The notes beneath the pieces were generated by a model that saw nothing but the letters and a program-made list of their open reading frames with translations, made no database searches and had not been told where the DNA came from. A program made the translations under genes and the position numbers. From assembly GCF_019634815.1 (NCBI RefSeq), contig NZ_JAHCAP010000024.1:1-47692 (forward strand): DNA of 47,692 bases, written 5' to 3'. Positions 1 to 8,221 of the stretch are shown piece after piece. Numbering within the stretch: the stretch's first letter is position 1; each line of letters starts with the position of its first letter. Source of the stretch: Dokdonella sp. GTDB taxonomy: Bacteria; Pseudomonadota; Gammaproteobacteria; Xanthomonadales; Rhodanobacteraceae.

Positions 1-24
1 GGGCGGCGCGAGGGATCGCGCCGA

Positions 25-60
25 GTTTGCCGTGCGTGCACGGATGCACGGTCGGCAAAC
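25..60. repeat. Nested inverted repeat (hairpin)
   Basis: GTTTGCCG (25-32) pairs with CGGCAAAC (53-60). Inside it CGTGCA (35-40) pairs with TGCACG (45-50) around the loop CGGA. Such a structure could form in RNA or as a cruciform. It is not followed by a T run, so it is not a classical terminator for a gene lying to the left. Confidence 0.6.
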
Positions 61-133
61 CCCGCAGCGCGTCTGCGCAGTCCCGCGCGCACGATGCGCG
101 CGGGACCAAGGCCGTGAGGGTGCCCTTCTCTTT

Positions 134-169
134 GGTGACTTTCTCTTGGGCAAGCAAGAGAAAGCCACC
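134..169. repeat. 15-bp stem hairpin of a dispersed intergenic repeat type
   Basis: GGTGACTTTCTCTTG (134-148) faces CAAGAGAAAGCCACC (155-169) across the 6-nt loop GGCAAG, with a single G-T type mismatch. From memory, similar TTTCTCTTG-loop-CAAGAGAAA hairpins recur between genes in xanthomonads and other GC-rich proteobacteria. That recollection was not checked here. Confidence 0.6.
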
Positions 170-174
170 GGCCC

Positions 175-430
175 GCAGGGATGCGGGACGAACCCATACG
201 GACGTAAGTCGGTTCTCGCGAAAGCGAACACGATCAGGGCAGCGCAAGCTTTCGGCGCAGGTCGAAACGCCCAAGCGCAGAGATGCGGGACGAATCAACA
301 AGGACGTCGATGGGTTGTCGTGCAGACGTCCGAGCCAAACCAGCCCAGCCGGTTCGACGCAAGCCGAATCGGTCGCGGCCAGGCGCAGGGATGCAGGACG
401 AACCCACGCGAATACGTTCGGTTTTCGTGA
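175..430. repeat. Degenerate tandem repeat, about 105-nt period, three copies of the core
   Basis: The core GCAGGGATGCGGGACGAA occurs at 175-192, at about 277-294 (AGAGATGCGGGACGAA), and at about 385-402 (GCAGGGATGCAGGACGAA), giving spacings of roughly 104 and 106 nt. Flanks of copies one and three also resemble each other (CGGTTCTCGCGAAAGCGAAC at about 210 and CGGTTTTCGTGAGAGCAAAC at about 419). The function is unknown; the array ends about 125 nt before the peptidase gene. Confidence 0.6.
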
Positions 431-554
431 GAGCAAACAAGTCGAAGCAAGAACCGTTGTGCGGCGCAGCCCAAACGGGCGCCGCACGCGGGAATTTGGC
501 GCCAGCCGCGTCCGCGCTTACCATCGGCCTTCGCCCATCCCTCCGGAGAGTCCC

Positions 555-2624
555 ATGAAGACCGCCCTTGCCCTGGCGTTGGTCGCCGCATTGCCCGCGG
601 CAGCCTTGGCCGCGCCGCATCCGTTCAACGTGCATGATCTGGTCACGCTGGATCGGGTCAGCGGGCCCGAGCTCTCGCCCGATGGCAAGACGGTTGCCTT
701 CAGCGTGCGCCAGACCGATTACGAAGCCAACAAGGGCCGCAGCGGGATCTGGACGATTGCGGTCAGTGGCGGCGAGCCGCAGCGGGTCACCGACAAGGCG
801 ATCAATGCCTCGGGTCCGATCTGGTCGGCCGATGGCAAGTCGCTGTACTTCCTGTCCGCCAAGGACGGCGTGAGCCAGCTCTGGCGCATCGCGGCGCAGG
901 GTGGCGTGGCGCAGGCGGTCACGTCGTGGGTGCTGGATGTCGGCAGTTTCCGGCTCGCGCCCGATGGCAAGGCCGTGCTGCTGTCGGCCGAGATCCTGCC
1001 CGGTTGTGCGAGCGAGGCCGACGCGCTTGCCTGCACCAAGAAGGAACTCGATGAGCGCAAGGCCGACAAGGCCAGCGGCACCGTCTACGACGAACTGTTC
1101 ATCCGCCACTGGGACCAGTGGGCCGATGGTCGCCGCTCGCAGCTGTTCATTGCGGACTTGAATGCCGATGGCAAGGTCGGCACGCCGCGCCTGCTCAGCC
1201 GCGGCATCGATGGCGACGTGCCTTCCAAGCCCTTTGGTGACGCCAGCGAGTATGCGTTCTCACCGGATGGCAAGACGGTGTATTTCAATGCGCGTCTGGG
1301 TGGCCCGCATGAGCCGTGGTCGACCAATTTCGACATCTACTCGGTGCCTGCCGATGGTTCGGCCGCGCCGAAGAATCTCACCGCCGGCAATCCCGCGTGG
1401 GATGGTTATCCGCTGGCCTCGCGCGACGGCAAGCGTCTGTACTGGCTGGCGATGAAGCGCCCGGGTTTCGAGGCCGATCGTTTCGGCATCATGGAACTCG
1501 ATCTGGCCAAGGGCAGCACGCGCGAAATCGATCCGGGCTGGGATCGCTCGGCCTCGGGTCTGCAGGAATCCTTCGACGGCAAGACGCTCTACACCGCCAG
1601 CGACGACTGGGGCGAGCATGCGCTGTTCGCGGTCGACGTGCGCAGCGGCAAGGCGACCAAGCTCAGCAGCGGTGCCAACGTGGCCGGCTATTCGGTGGGA
1701 CGCAAGAACCTCGTCCTCGCGCGGCAGGATCACAAACACCCGACCGATCTGTACGCCACCAACCTCAAGGCCGAACGCGCCACCCAGATCACGCATTTCA
1801 ACGCCGATCGGCTGGCCGACATCCGCTTTGGCGACACCGAGTTCTTCACCTTCAAGGGGCATGGCGGCGACATGGTGCAGGGCTATGTGGTCAAGCCGGC
1901 GGAGTACGTCGAGGGCCGCAAGTATCCGGTTGCCTTCATCGTCCATGGCGGTCCGCAGGGTGCGATGACCAACGATTTCCACTACCGCTGGAATCCGCAG
2001 ACCTATGCCGGCCAGGGTTTTGCCGTGGTCACGATCAATTTCCACGGCTCCACCGGCTATGGCCAGAAGTTCACCGACGCGATTTCGGGTGACTGGGGCG
2101 GCGCGCCACTCGAGGATCTCAAGCTCGGCTGGGCCGCGGCGCAGGAAAAGTATTCCTTCCTCGACGGCAACCGCGCCTGCGCGCTGGGCGCGAGCTACGG
2201 CGGCTTCATGATGTACTGGATCGCCGGCGTGTGGAACGAGCCGTGGAAGTGCATCGTCTCGCACGACGGCGTGTTCGACAGCCGCATGATGGCCTATGCG
2301 ACCGAGGAGCAGTGGTTCGACACCTGGGAACACGACGGCAAGGCGCAGTGGGAAGCGCCCGAGCTGTACGAGAAGTTCAACCCGGTCAACCATGTCAAGG
2401 ATTGGCGTGCGCCGATCCTGGTCGTGCACGGCCAGCAGGATTTCCGCATCCCGGTGGAGCAGGGGATCGCCGCATTCACCGCCGCGCAGGGACGCAAGGT
2501 GCCGAGCCAGTTCCTGTATTTCCCCGACGAGAACCACTGGGTGCTCAAGCCGCACAACAGCGTGCTCTGGCATGACACCGTCAATGCCTGGCTCAAGCGC
2601 TGGACGGCGGTGGGCGAGCACTGA
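555..2624 (+). CDS. Exported S9 family prolyl oligopeptidase / dipeptidyl aminopeptidase
   Basis: This is a 689-residue serine peptidase of the S9 (prolyl oligopeptidase) family, expected to release dipeptides or cleave after proline in the periplasm. A signal peptide (MKTALALALVAALPAAALAA) is followed by a WD40-like beta-propeller rich in S-P-D-G-K repeats (roughly residues 30-400) and a C-terminal alpha/beta-hydrolase domain. The catalytic triad is visible: Ser547 in G-A-S-Y-G-G, Asp629 in H-G-Q-Q-D-F and His661 in E-N-H-W. The start at 555 was chosen because GGAG lies 8 nt upstream and the signal peptide begins there; the upstream open frame is repeat sequence. It seems to be a single-gene unit, closed by the terminator at 2659-2690. 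The exact subfamily (DPP IV, acylaminoacyl peptidase or DAP-like) is not resolved. Confidence 0.92.
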   Translation: MKTALALALVAALPAAALAAPHPFNVHDLVTLDRVSGPELSPDGKTVAFSVRQTDYEANKGRSGIWTIAVSGGEPQRVTDKAINASGPIWSADGKSLYFLSAKDGVSQLWRIAAQGGVAQAVTSWVLDVGSFRLAPDGKAVLLSAEILPGCASEADALACTKKELDERKADKASGTVYDELFIRHWDQWADGRRSQLFIADLNADGKVGTPRLLSRGIDGDVPSKPFGDASEYAFSPDGKTVYFNARLGGPHEPWSTNFDIYSVPADGSAAPKNLTAGNPAWDGYPLASRDGKRLYWLAMKRPGFEADRFGIMELDLAKGSTREIDPGWDRSASGLQESFDGKTLYTASDDWGEHALFAVDVRSGKATKLSSGANVAGYSVGRKNLVLARQDHKHPTDLYATNLKAERATQITHFNADRLADIRFGDTEFFTFKGHGGDMVQGYVVKPAEYVEGRKYPVAFIVHGGPQGAMTNDFHYRWNPQTYAGQGFAVVTINFHGSTGYGQKFTDAISGDWGGAPLEDLKLGWAAAQEKYSFLDGNRACALGASYGGFMMYWIAGVWNEPWKCIVSHDGVFDSRMMAYATEEQWFDTWEHDGKAQWEAPELYEKFNPVNHVKDWRAPILVVHGQQDFRIPVEQGIAAFTAAQGRKVPSQFLYFPDENHWVLKPHNSVLWHDTVNAWLKRWTAVGEH

Positions 2625-2658
2625 GTCCTGGCATGAAATCTGCGTGACCGACTTGTCG

Positions 2659-2690
2659 AAAAGCGCACACTTCGTGCGCTTTTCATTTGA
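2659..2690 (+). terminator. Rho-independent terminator after the S9 peptidase
   Basis: AAAAGCGCAC (2659-2668) pairs perfectly with GTGCGCTTTT (2674-2683) around the loop ACTTC, followed by a T-rich tail. It lies 35 nt after the peptidase stop codon. The A and T tracts would let it work in both directions. Confidence 0.85.
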
Positions 2691-2763
2691 TTTGCCGAGG
2701 TCGTCGACTCTTGTCACCCGTTGCCGCACGGATCGAACCTGCGGCCAAGCAAAGGAAGGAACG

Positions 2764-3372
2764 ATGCGAACCACAGCCTTGATGTCTGCCGTCACCATTT
2801 CCCTCGCATGCGCGAGCGCCACCGCGCAGGCTGCCGATTTCCCGGTCAGCGGAACCATCACGATCAACGGCACCAGCGCCCCCCTGCCGGCAGGCAGTAC
2901 GTTCGGTGATTCCATTTACGATGCGCAGACCGGGCTGCTGTCGGTGGGCAAGTTCACTTTTCCGCAATCCTCGACGACGATCAACGTCTCGGGTTTCGGC
3001 CCCGTGACCGTGACCTATCAGGTCACCCAGACCAACACGTCGACCGCGCAGGTCGCCGGCGATGGCGTGGCGGCGATGACGGCGGTAGAACTCGAACTTG
3101 CGATCGTCTCGACCTCGCTGCCCTTGCCGGTCACGCCCTGCAGGTTTTCCCCGATCCCGCTCGACCTTGCCGGCAGCGGCACTTCAAGCGAACTGAGCCT
3201 CGAGGATACCGCCTTCAGCGTGCCGCCAACGGCCGATGCCTGCGGCGGATTCGCCAGCCAGATCAACAGCCAGCTCGCAACCAGCAATAACAGCATCGCC
3301 TTGGCGCTCACGGGCGATTTCACCCCGCCACCGGATACCGACACGATCTTCGAGGACGGCTTCGAGAGCTGA
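2764..3372 (+). CDS. Secreted protein of unknown function with IFEDGFE C-terminus
   Basis: This 202-residue protein has a clear signal peptide (MRTTALMSAVTISLACASAT, then A-Q-A-A-D). The mature part is rich in Thr, Ser, Val and Gly with alternating hydrophobic residues, suggesting beta-structure, and has two Cys (about residues 127 and 160) that could form a disulfide. The last residues are D-T-I-F-E-D-G-F-E-S. The same ending appears in the next gene and, changed, at 18619-19959, so it is probably a sorting or anchoring tag. A strong AGGAAGGA ribosome binding site (about 2753-2760) lies directly before the start. I recognise no family and assign no function. Confidence 0.8.
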   Translation: MRTTALMSAVTISLACASATAQAADFPVSGTITINGTSAPLPAGSTFGDSIYDAQTGLLSVGKFTFPQSSTTINVSGFGPVTVTYQVTQTNTSTAQVAGDGVAAMTAVELELAIVSTSLPLPVTPCRFSPIPLDLAGSGTSSELSLEDTAFSVPPTADACGGFASQINSQLATSNNSIALALTGDFTPPPDTDTIFEDGFES

Positions 3373-3424
3373 AGTTCACGATAAGGCGATACGCGAGCCG
3401 GTTGATATCCCGGAAAAGTAACTG

Positions 3425-3441
3425 CCCCATGTTGGGGTTTT
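3425..3441 (+). terminator. Probable Rho-independent terminator
   Basis: CCCCA (3425-3429) pairs with TGGGG (3433-3437), followed by TTTT (3438-3441). It stands 52 nt after the stop of the secreted protein gene and before the next gene's start. The stem is short but GC-rich. Confidence 0.6.
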
Positions 3442-3605
3442 CAGCGCGATTGTGCGTATCCCTCCAGGACACTGGTCGAACGGGGTCAGGAAAGGCTTGC
3501 GGTTCATTTCTTCCGGTTGACGAAGAAGGTCGTCGGGCATGCAGAAGAAATGAACCTCATCCCTTTGCGCCTGTTCGCAATTCCCATCCTGTCTGGAGGC
3601 GATGC

Positions 3606-5117
3606 ATGTCCTGCGCATCCACCTTGCCGGCGTTGGCCCGCGGCTCACGCAAACTCGTCGTGACCCTGCTGTTGTTCGCCGTGGCCGGCGCCGCGCATGC
3701 GGCGAAGATCGAGGTCACCTCCGCCGGCGACACCGATCCGAGCGCGGTCGACACGTGCACCTTGCGCCAGGCCATCCTGTCGATGAACCGTCGGGTTCTG
3801 GTCGGCAATTGCGTCAATATTGGCGAAGTTTTCGGCAACCGTGACACCATCACGATTGCCGCGTCGACCTTCGGTGTGCACGGTGCCGCGCTGATCACCT
3901 TGGCCGACTCCACGGATGTCAGCGGCGACACCGGCGGCCAACTCGTCGTGAGCGCGCACAATGTCACCATCGACGGTGCCGCGCCCACGGTCTCGATGCC
4001 GGCGCGGCGCCTGGTGGTTCAGCGCGACGCCAGTGCTGTCAATGCCTTCCGCATCCTCGATGTCGTCACGCCAGCCGGCGGAAAGTTGAAGCTCGAGAAC
4101 CTGGTCATCCGCAATGGCAACTTGGCGCCGAGCAATCCAGCGACAGGGTACAGCGGTGGTGGTGTGCGATCCGTCGCTGCGGATGTCGATGTCGACCATT
4201 GTACTTTCACGAACAATGCCGCCACCAACGATGGAGGTGGTCTCCATGCCTCGGGAGCGCAGCTGAGCATTCGCAATTCGAGTTTCAGCGGCAATTTCGG
4301 AGGGGAAGGCGGCGCGCTCGCGGCATATGGCAGCGAAGTGAGCATCGTGGACAGCGAACTCGACGGCAACACAGGCGAGGTTCTTGGTGGTGGCCTGTTT
4401 GCGGTGAACGAGGCCACGGTCAACGTGGTGCGCAGCAGGATCACCAACAATCGCTTGGACGACGTCATCAATGGCAACGGTGGCGGTATCTTCGTCGACG
4501 GCAACCTGAGCCTGGTCGACAGTACGGTTGCGAACAACGACGCGCGCATGGTCGGCGGCATCCTCGTTGGGTCCAACACGTCATCCGTGATCATTCACGG
4601 CAGCACGATAAACGGCAACACTGGCGTCGAAAGTGTGGGTGGCGTGTCGGTCTCGGGTGGGCTCGACATTGACAACAGCACCATCAGCGGCAACGCCGCC
4701 AGAATCGGCGGCATTCAGGCGGGGCATCTCGAGATGAGCCGCGCAACCGTCAGTCTGAATCATTCATTCGCGGGCAACGGAATCATCAACGTCAGCAGTG
4801 CCACGATTGACCAATCCATCGTCGCTGACAATTTCGTGGGGGAAACCGACCAAATCGTGGCCAGCGACGGCTGGAGCGGCGACTACAACATTCTCTCCAC
4901 TGCCGGCTTGCTGCTCGCGCCATTGGCTGACAATGGCGGTCCCACCCAGACCATGCGTCCCGACATCCTCAGCACGGCGCTGGACAAGATCCCGGCGGCG
5001 CTTTGCGTCGGTCTCAAGGATCAACGTGGCGTTGCGCGCCCACAGGGCATGAAATGCGATATCGGTGCGTTCGAACTCGAGTCCGACATTCTGTTCGAGG
5101 ATGGCTTCGAGCAGTGA
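3606..5117 (+). CDS. Secreted parallel beta-helix (polymorphic outer membrane-like) protein
   Basis: This 503-residue exported protein starts with a hydrophobic signal segment (L-V-V-T-L-L-L-F-A-V-A-G-A-A-H-A). It is followed by a CSLREA-like motif (D-T-C-T-L-R-Q-A-I, about residues 45-53), which is typical of N-termini of bacterial repeat-rich surface proteins. The middle (about 150-440) is built of Asn/Gly/Ser repeats such as S-T-I-S-G-N-A and N-N-x-A-x-x-x-G-G-G, the pattern of a right-handed beta-helix. The C-terminus is D-I-L-F-E-D-G-F-E-Q, the same tail as the neighbour at 2764-3372. The start at 3606 has GGAGG (3595-3599) at good spacing; an earlier in-frame start would lack a signal peptide at its N-terminus. 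It may act as an adhesin or cell-surface protein; this is inference from the fold. Confidence 0.82.
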   Translation: MSCASTLPALARGSRKLVVTLLLFAVAGAAHAAKIEVTSAGDTDPSAVDTCTLRQAILSMNRRVLVGNCVNIGEVFGNRDTITIAASTFGVHGAALITLADSTDVSGDTGGQLVVSAHNVTIDGAAPTVSMPARRLVVQRDASAVNAFRILDVVTPAGGKLKLENLVIRNGNLAPSNPATGYSGGGVRSVAADVDVDHCTFTNNAATNDGGGLHASGAQLSIRNSSFSGNFGGEGGALAAYGSEVSIVDSELDGNTGEVLGGGLFAVNEATVNVVRSRITNNRLDDVINGNGGGIFVDGNLSLVDSTVANNDARMVGGILVGSNTSSVIIHGSTINGNTGVESVGGVSVSGGLDIDNSTISGNAARIGGIQAGHLEMSRATVSLNHSFAGNGIINVSSATIDQSIVADNFVGETDQIVASDGWSGDYNILSTAGLLLAPLADNGGPTQTMRPDILSTALDKIPAALCVGLKDQRGVARPQGMKCDIGAFELESDILFEDGFEQ

Positions 5118-5123
5118 ACCCGC

Positions 5124-5147
5124 CTGCTGACACCACCCTGTCAGCAG
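5124..5147 (+). terminator. Terminator-like hairpin after the beta-helix gene
   Basis: CTGCTGACA (5124-5132) pairs perfectly with TGTCAGCAG (5139-5147) around CCACCC, 6 nt after the stop codon. There is no T run after it, so termination is plausible but not certain. Confidence 0.45.
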
Positions 5148-5195
5148 CATCCTGTCAAACTGGCACTCGCCAACCACGCCAGAAGGATGTCGCAA

Positions 5196-5834
5196 ATGAG
5201 TTCGCAAGCCCGATTGGAATTCTTCCACAACCCCCACAGCCGCGGCTGCATGACGCGGGCATTGCTGGAAGAGCTCGGTGTTTCGTTTGAAATGCACACC
5301 ATCGATTTCCGCAAGGATGAGCAGCACTCGGCCGAATACCTCGCCATCAATCCGATGGGCAAAGTGCCGGCGCTTCGCCATGACGGCACCGTGATCACCG
5401 AGACGGTGGCCATCTACATCTACCTTGCCGATCGCTTCGACGCCGCCAAGCTGGCGCCGGCGCTGGATGATCCCGATCGCGGCAGCTACCTGCGCTGGCT
5501 GGTGTTCTATGCCGCTGCCTTCGAGCCTGCCGTGGGCGATCATGCCTCCAAGCGTCCGCCCCTTCCGCGCGGGCAATCGGGCTATGGCGATTTCGAATCG
5601 GTGATGGCCACCTTGAACAGCCAGCTTGCTGCGGGCCCTTATCTCCTCGGCAGCCGGTTCAGTGCGGCCGACGTGTTGTGGGCCAACGCCCTGGCTTGGG
5701 TCACGGGCTTCAAGCTGATCGAGTCGAACCCGCACATCGATGCCTACATGAAGCGCGTGCTGGAGCGGCCCGCGCAGCAACGCGCGCGGGCGGCTGACCA
5801 GGCACTTGCCGCGCAGATGGGCATGGCCGGCTGA
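5196..5834 (+). CDS. Glutathione S-transferase family protein
   Basis: This 212-residue cytoplasmic protein has the two-domain glutathione transferase layout. The N-terminal thioredoxin-like part (about 4-80) contains F-F-H-N-P-H-S-R-G-C, with Ser/Cys candidates for contacting the glutathione thiol. It also holds the cis-proline region G-K-V-P-A-L and the glutathione-binding I-T-E-T-V-A-I-Y. The C-terminal helical part includes the F-S-A-A-D-V-L-W N-capping motif. An ATG at 5187 abuts AGAAGG with no spacing, so the ATG at 5196, nine bases beyond it, is preferred. The specific substrate is unknown. The WYL regulator downstream is on the same strand about 126 nt away, and a functional link is not shown. 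Confidence 0.88.
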   Translation: MSSQARLEFFHNPHSRGCMTRALLEELGVSFEMHTIDFRKDEQHSAEYLAINPMGKVPALRHDGTVITETVAIYIYLADRFDAAKLAPALDDPDRGSYLRWLVFYAAAFEPAVGDHASKRPPLPRGQSGYGDFESVMATLNSQLAAGPYLLGSRFSAADVLWANALAWVTGFKLIESNPHIDAYMKRVLERPAQQRARAADQALAAQMGMAG

Positions 5835-5960
5835 GCAAAGGCAACGGGACCGGGTTCACTGCGGGCGTCTGCAATGCTGAGCGCCCGCGTGAGCGACGAG
5901 GAAAGTGAGCCTGATGGTTTGGTGCAAGCGGCTACCCGGCAAGCATGTTACAAATCGAGC

Positions 5961-6668
5961 ATGCGTCGTGCCGACCGCTTGTTCCTCATCATCCATGCCT
6001 TGCGCGGGCGTCGTACCGCCTTGCCTGCGCGGCGGCTCGCGGAGACGCTCGGCGTGTCCTTGCGCACGGTCTATCGCGATGTCGCCGACCTGCAGCGCTC
6101 CGGCGTTCCGATCGAGGGCGAAGCCGGCATTGGCTATCTGCTGCGCAAGGGGGCCGATATTCCGCCCTTGATGTTCAGTCCGGAGGAACTGGAGGCCGTG
6201 GTCGTGGGCATGCGTTTCGCTCGCGCCTTCACCGGCGCACGCCTGATGCGCGCGGCCGATGCAGCGATGCTCAAGATCGAAGCGGTGTTGCCAGCGGACC
6301 TGCGGCAGCGAGTTGAACGGGTGCGCATCTTCGCCCCGGTCTGGCGCGATCACGAGACCAGTGCTCTTGGGCGCCTGCTCGATCAGCTCAATGAAGCGAT
6401 CAACCAGCGCTCCGTGCTGGTCGTCGCCTATCGTGACGAAGCCGGACGTGACAGCGAACGAGAGATCGAACCTCTGTGCCTGGCGTTCTGGGGCGGCAAG
6501 TGGACCGTGGGCGCATGGTGCCGCGCGCGCAAGGCATTTCGCAGCTTCCGCCCGGATCGCATCGTGCGTTGTGCCGCCAGCGGGGAAGTCTTCCCCGACC
6601 TGCCCGGGCAAAGTCTTGCTGCCTACCTCACGGCCGTTGGTGCGGGCCGTGTGAGCGTGGGCACATGA
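5961..6668 (+). CDS. YafY-type HTH transcriptional regulator with WYL domain
   Basis: This 235-residue protein has an N-terminal DeoR-like winged helix (about 1-60, including L-A-E-T-L-G-V-S-L-R-T-V-Y-R-D-V) of the YafY/YobV type. A WYL-type ligand-binding domain follows (about 130-220, with R-E-I-E-P-L-C-L-A-F-W-G-G-K-W in place of a classical W-Y-L core). Such proteins are one-component regulators that often control a neighbouring gene; the nearby glutathione transferase is a candidate but this is inference. The start at 5961 gives the family's usual N-terminus (M-R-R-A-D-R-L-F); the frame stays open further upstream without recognisable sequence. Confidence 0.88.
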   Translation: MRRADRLFLIIHALRGRRTALPARRLAETLGVSLRTVYRDVADLQRSGVPIEGEAGIGYLLRKGADIPPLMFSPEELEAVVVGMRFARAFTGARLMRAADAAMLKIEAVLPADLRQRVERVRIFAPVWRDHETSALGRLLDQLNEAINQRSVLVVAYRDEAGRDSEREIEPLCLAFWGGKWTVGAWCRARKAFRSFRPDRIVRCAASGEVFPDLPGQSLAAYLTAVGAGRVSVGT

Positions 6669-6732
6669 GCCTGCTTCGAGCAGCGGATGATTCTCGTGGT
6701 GGCCGCTGATTCAAGCGAAATTCCGTTCGGCG

Positions 6733-6752
6733 CGCCGCTTCAGCGGCGTTTT
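6733..6752 (+). terminator. Rho-independent terminator between convergent genes
   Basis: CGCCGC (6733-6738) pairs with GCGGCG (6743-6748) around TTCA and is followed by TTTT. It lies 64 nt after the WYL regulator stop and before the converging end of the his operon. Confidence 0.7.
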
Positions 6753-6809
6753 CCCTACTCCCGGGAACGAAGGTTTTCTCCGGTCTTCCCTGGAATTCCC
6801 GGTTGAGGT

Positions 6810-7448
6810 TCAACGCTGATCCGGATTGGGATTGCCCTGGTCATCGCGATGCCGTCGCGCGAGTTCAGACACGACATCGGCGAGCCTGAGGTCGGCGCCG
6901 CGCAGCAGCACGAGCAGGTGGAACAGCAGGTCGGCCGCCTCGTTGCACAGCCCGTCCAAATCACCCGTCGCTGCCGCGAGCGCGGTTTCCACGCCTTCCT
7001 CGCCGACTTTCTGCGCGCGGCGCGCCGGCGCTGCGGCGAGCAAGCGCGCGACGTAGCTCGAAGCCGGGTCGACCTGTTTGCGTGACTCGATCAGGGCCTC
7101 GAGCTGGTTGAGCCAGGGATGTGCAGGCGCTTCGCCATCGAAGCAGCTGGGCGTGCCGCGATGACAGGTCGGGCCCTGCGGCAGCACTTGCGCAAGCAGG
7201 GTATCGCGGTCGCAATCGGCGGCCAGCGAAACGAGGCCAAGTACATGGCCCGACGTCTCGCCCTTCATCCACAGCCGCTGTGTGCTGCGTGACCAGAAAT
7301 GCACGCGGCGTGTTTCCAGCGTGCGCTCGATTGCCTCGCGGTTGACGTAGCCGAGCATGAGTACGCGGCCATCGTGTGCGTGCTGGGCAATCAACGGCAA
7401 GAGGCCATCACCCTTGCTCCAATCGAGCGCATTGGCAACCAGGGTCAT
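6810..7448 (-). CDS. hisIE: Bifunctional phosphoribosyl-AMP cyclohydrolase / phosphoribosyl-ATP pyrophosphatase
   Basis: This 212-residue fusion enzyme catalyses steps 2 and 3 of histidine synthesis. The N-terminal HisI part (about 1-115) shows L-M-L-G-Y-V-N-R-E-A and H-F-W-S-R-S-T-Q-R-L-W-M-K-G-E-T-S-G-H with the metal-binding cysteines of D-C-D-x-D-T-L-L and C-H-R-G. The HisE part (about 120-200) shows L-E-A-L-I and K-V-G-E-E-G-V-E. It is the last gene of the his operon. Its ATG overlaps the hisF stop by 4 nt, implying translational coupling. Its length agrees with proteobacterial HisIE proteins. Confidence 0.96.
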   Translation of the reverse strand: MTLVANALDWSKGDGLLPLIAQHAHDGRVLMLGYVNREAIERTLETRRVHFWSRSTQRLWMKGETSGHVLGLVSLAADCDRDTLLAQVLPQGPTCHRGTPSCFDGEAPAHPWLNQLEALIESRKQVDPASSYVARLLAAAPARRAQKVGEEGVETALAAATGDLDGLCNEAADLLFHLLVLLRGADLRLADVVSELARRHRDDQGNPNPDQR

Positions 7449-8221
7449 GGCCGCACCACGATGCCATGTGCGGCAAGTGCGCGCTTGAGCGCGTCGATGC
7501 GGATATCGCCGCTGTGGAACACGCTCGCGGCCAGTGCGGCATCGACATCGGCGCGCTCGAACACCTCGATGAAGTGCGCGATCGTGCCCGCGCCGCCGGA
7601 GGCCACCAGCGGCAGGTTCGTGGCGGCACGCACACACGCGAGCAGATCGCAGGCATAGCCCGCGCGCACGCCATCCTGACGGATCGCGTTGATGACGATT
7701 TCGCCAGCGCCACGTGCCTCTACTTCACGCACCCAGCCGAGCAAGTCGCGGCCGGCATCGTGGGCGGCGTCGGGCTTTCCGCTGTGGGCGACGACACGCC
7801 AACTGCCGGCGTGATCGGTCTGGGCATCGACATCGATGCCGATCACCACGCACTGGCTGCCGAAGCGCGCGGCCAGTTCCTCGATCAGCTGCGGGCGCGC
7901 GAGCGCGGGCGAGTTGACTGAAACCTTGTCGGCACCCGCGGCGAGCACGGCTTCCGCATCGTAGATGCCGCGGATTCCTCCCGCAACGCAGAACGGAATA
8001 TCCAGTTCGCGGGCGACGCGCTCGACCCAGGCGGTATCGACGCAGCGGCCTTCGGGACTGGCGGTGATGTCGTAGAACACCAATTCATCGGCGCCTTCGG
8101 CGCTGTAGCGCGCGGCCAGCTCGACGATGTCGCCGACCACGCGGTGGTCGCGAAAGCGCACGCCCTTGACCACGGCGCCTTCGGCCACATCCAGGCACGG
8201 GATCACGCGACAGGCTGGCAT
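7445..8221 (-). CDS. hisF: Imidazole glycerol phosphate synthase cyclase subunit
   Basis: This 258-residue TIM-barrel subunit converts PRFAR plus ammonia to imidazole glycerol phosphate and AICAR, together with HisH. The sequence opens M-P-A-C-R-V-I-P-C-L-D-V with the catalytic Asp11. It also has the V-S-V-N-S-P-A-L and V-V-I-G-I-D-V-D segments and the C-terminal phosphate-binding L-V-A-S-G-G-A-G and A-L-A-A-S-V-F-H. The start overlaps the end of hisA by 19 nt. It is a standard member of the operon with nothing unusual. Confidence 0.97.
   Translation of the reverse strand: MPACRVIPCLDVAEGAVVKGVRFRDHRVVGDIVELAARYSAEGADELVFYDITASPEGRCVDTAWVERVARELDIPFCVAGGIRGIYDAEAVLAAGADKVSVNSPALARPQLIEELAARFGSQCVVIGIDVDAQTDHAGSWRVVAHSGKPDAAHDAGRDLLGWVREVEARGAGEIVINAIRQDGVRAGYACDLLACVRAATNLPLVASGGAGTIAHFIEVFERADVDAALAASVFHSGDIRIDALKRALAAHGIVVRP

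Larger units (their letters stand above)
1..554. other. Non-coding repeat-rich region upstream of the S9 peptidase
   Basis: No convincing gene is seen in these 554 bases. A reading frame is open through the whole stretch and runs into the downstream peptidase, but its translation only reproduces the repeats and contains no recognisable domain. The DNA instead holds two strong hairpins and a degenerate tandem repeat, listed separately. The peptidase start at 555 has its own signal peptide and a GGAG ribosome binding site at about 544-547, which supports calling this region non-coding. Confidence 0.7.

Noticed and set aside
27..554. Open reading frame continuing upstream of the S9 peptidase start
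   Set aside because: Its translation is only the tandem repeat in protein form and precedes a proper signal peptide with its own ribosome binding site at 555.
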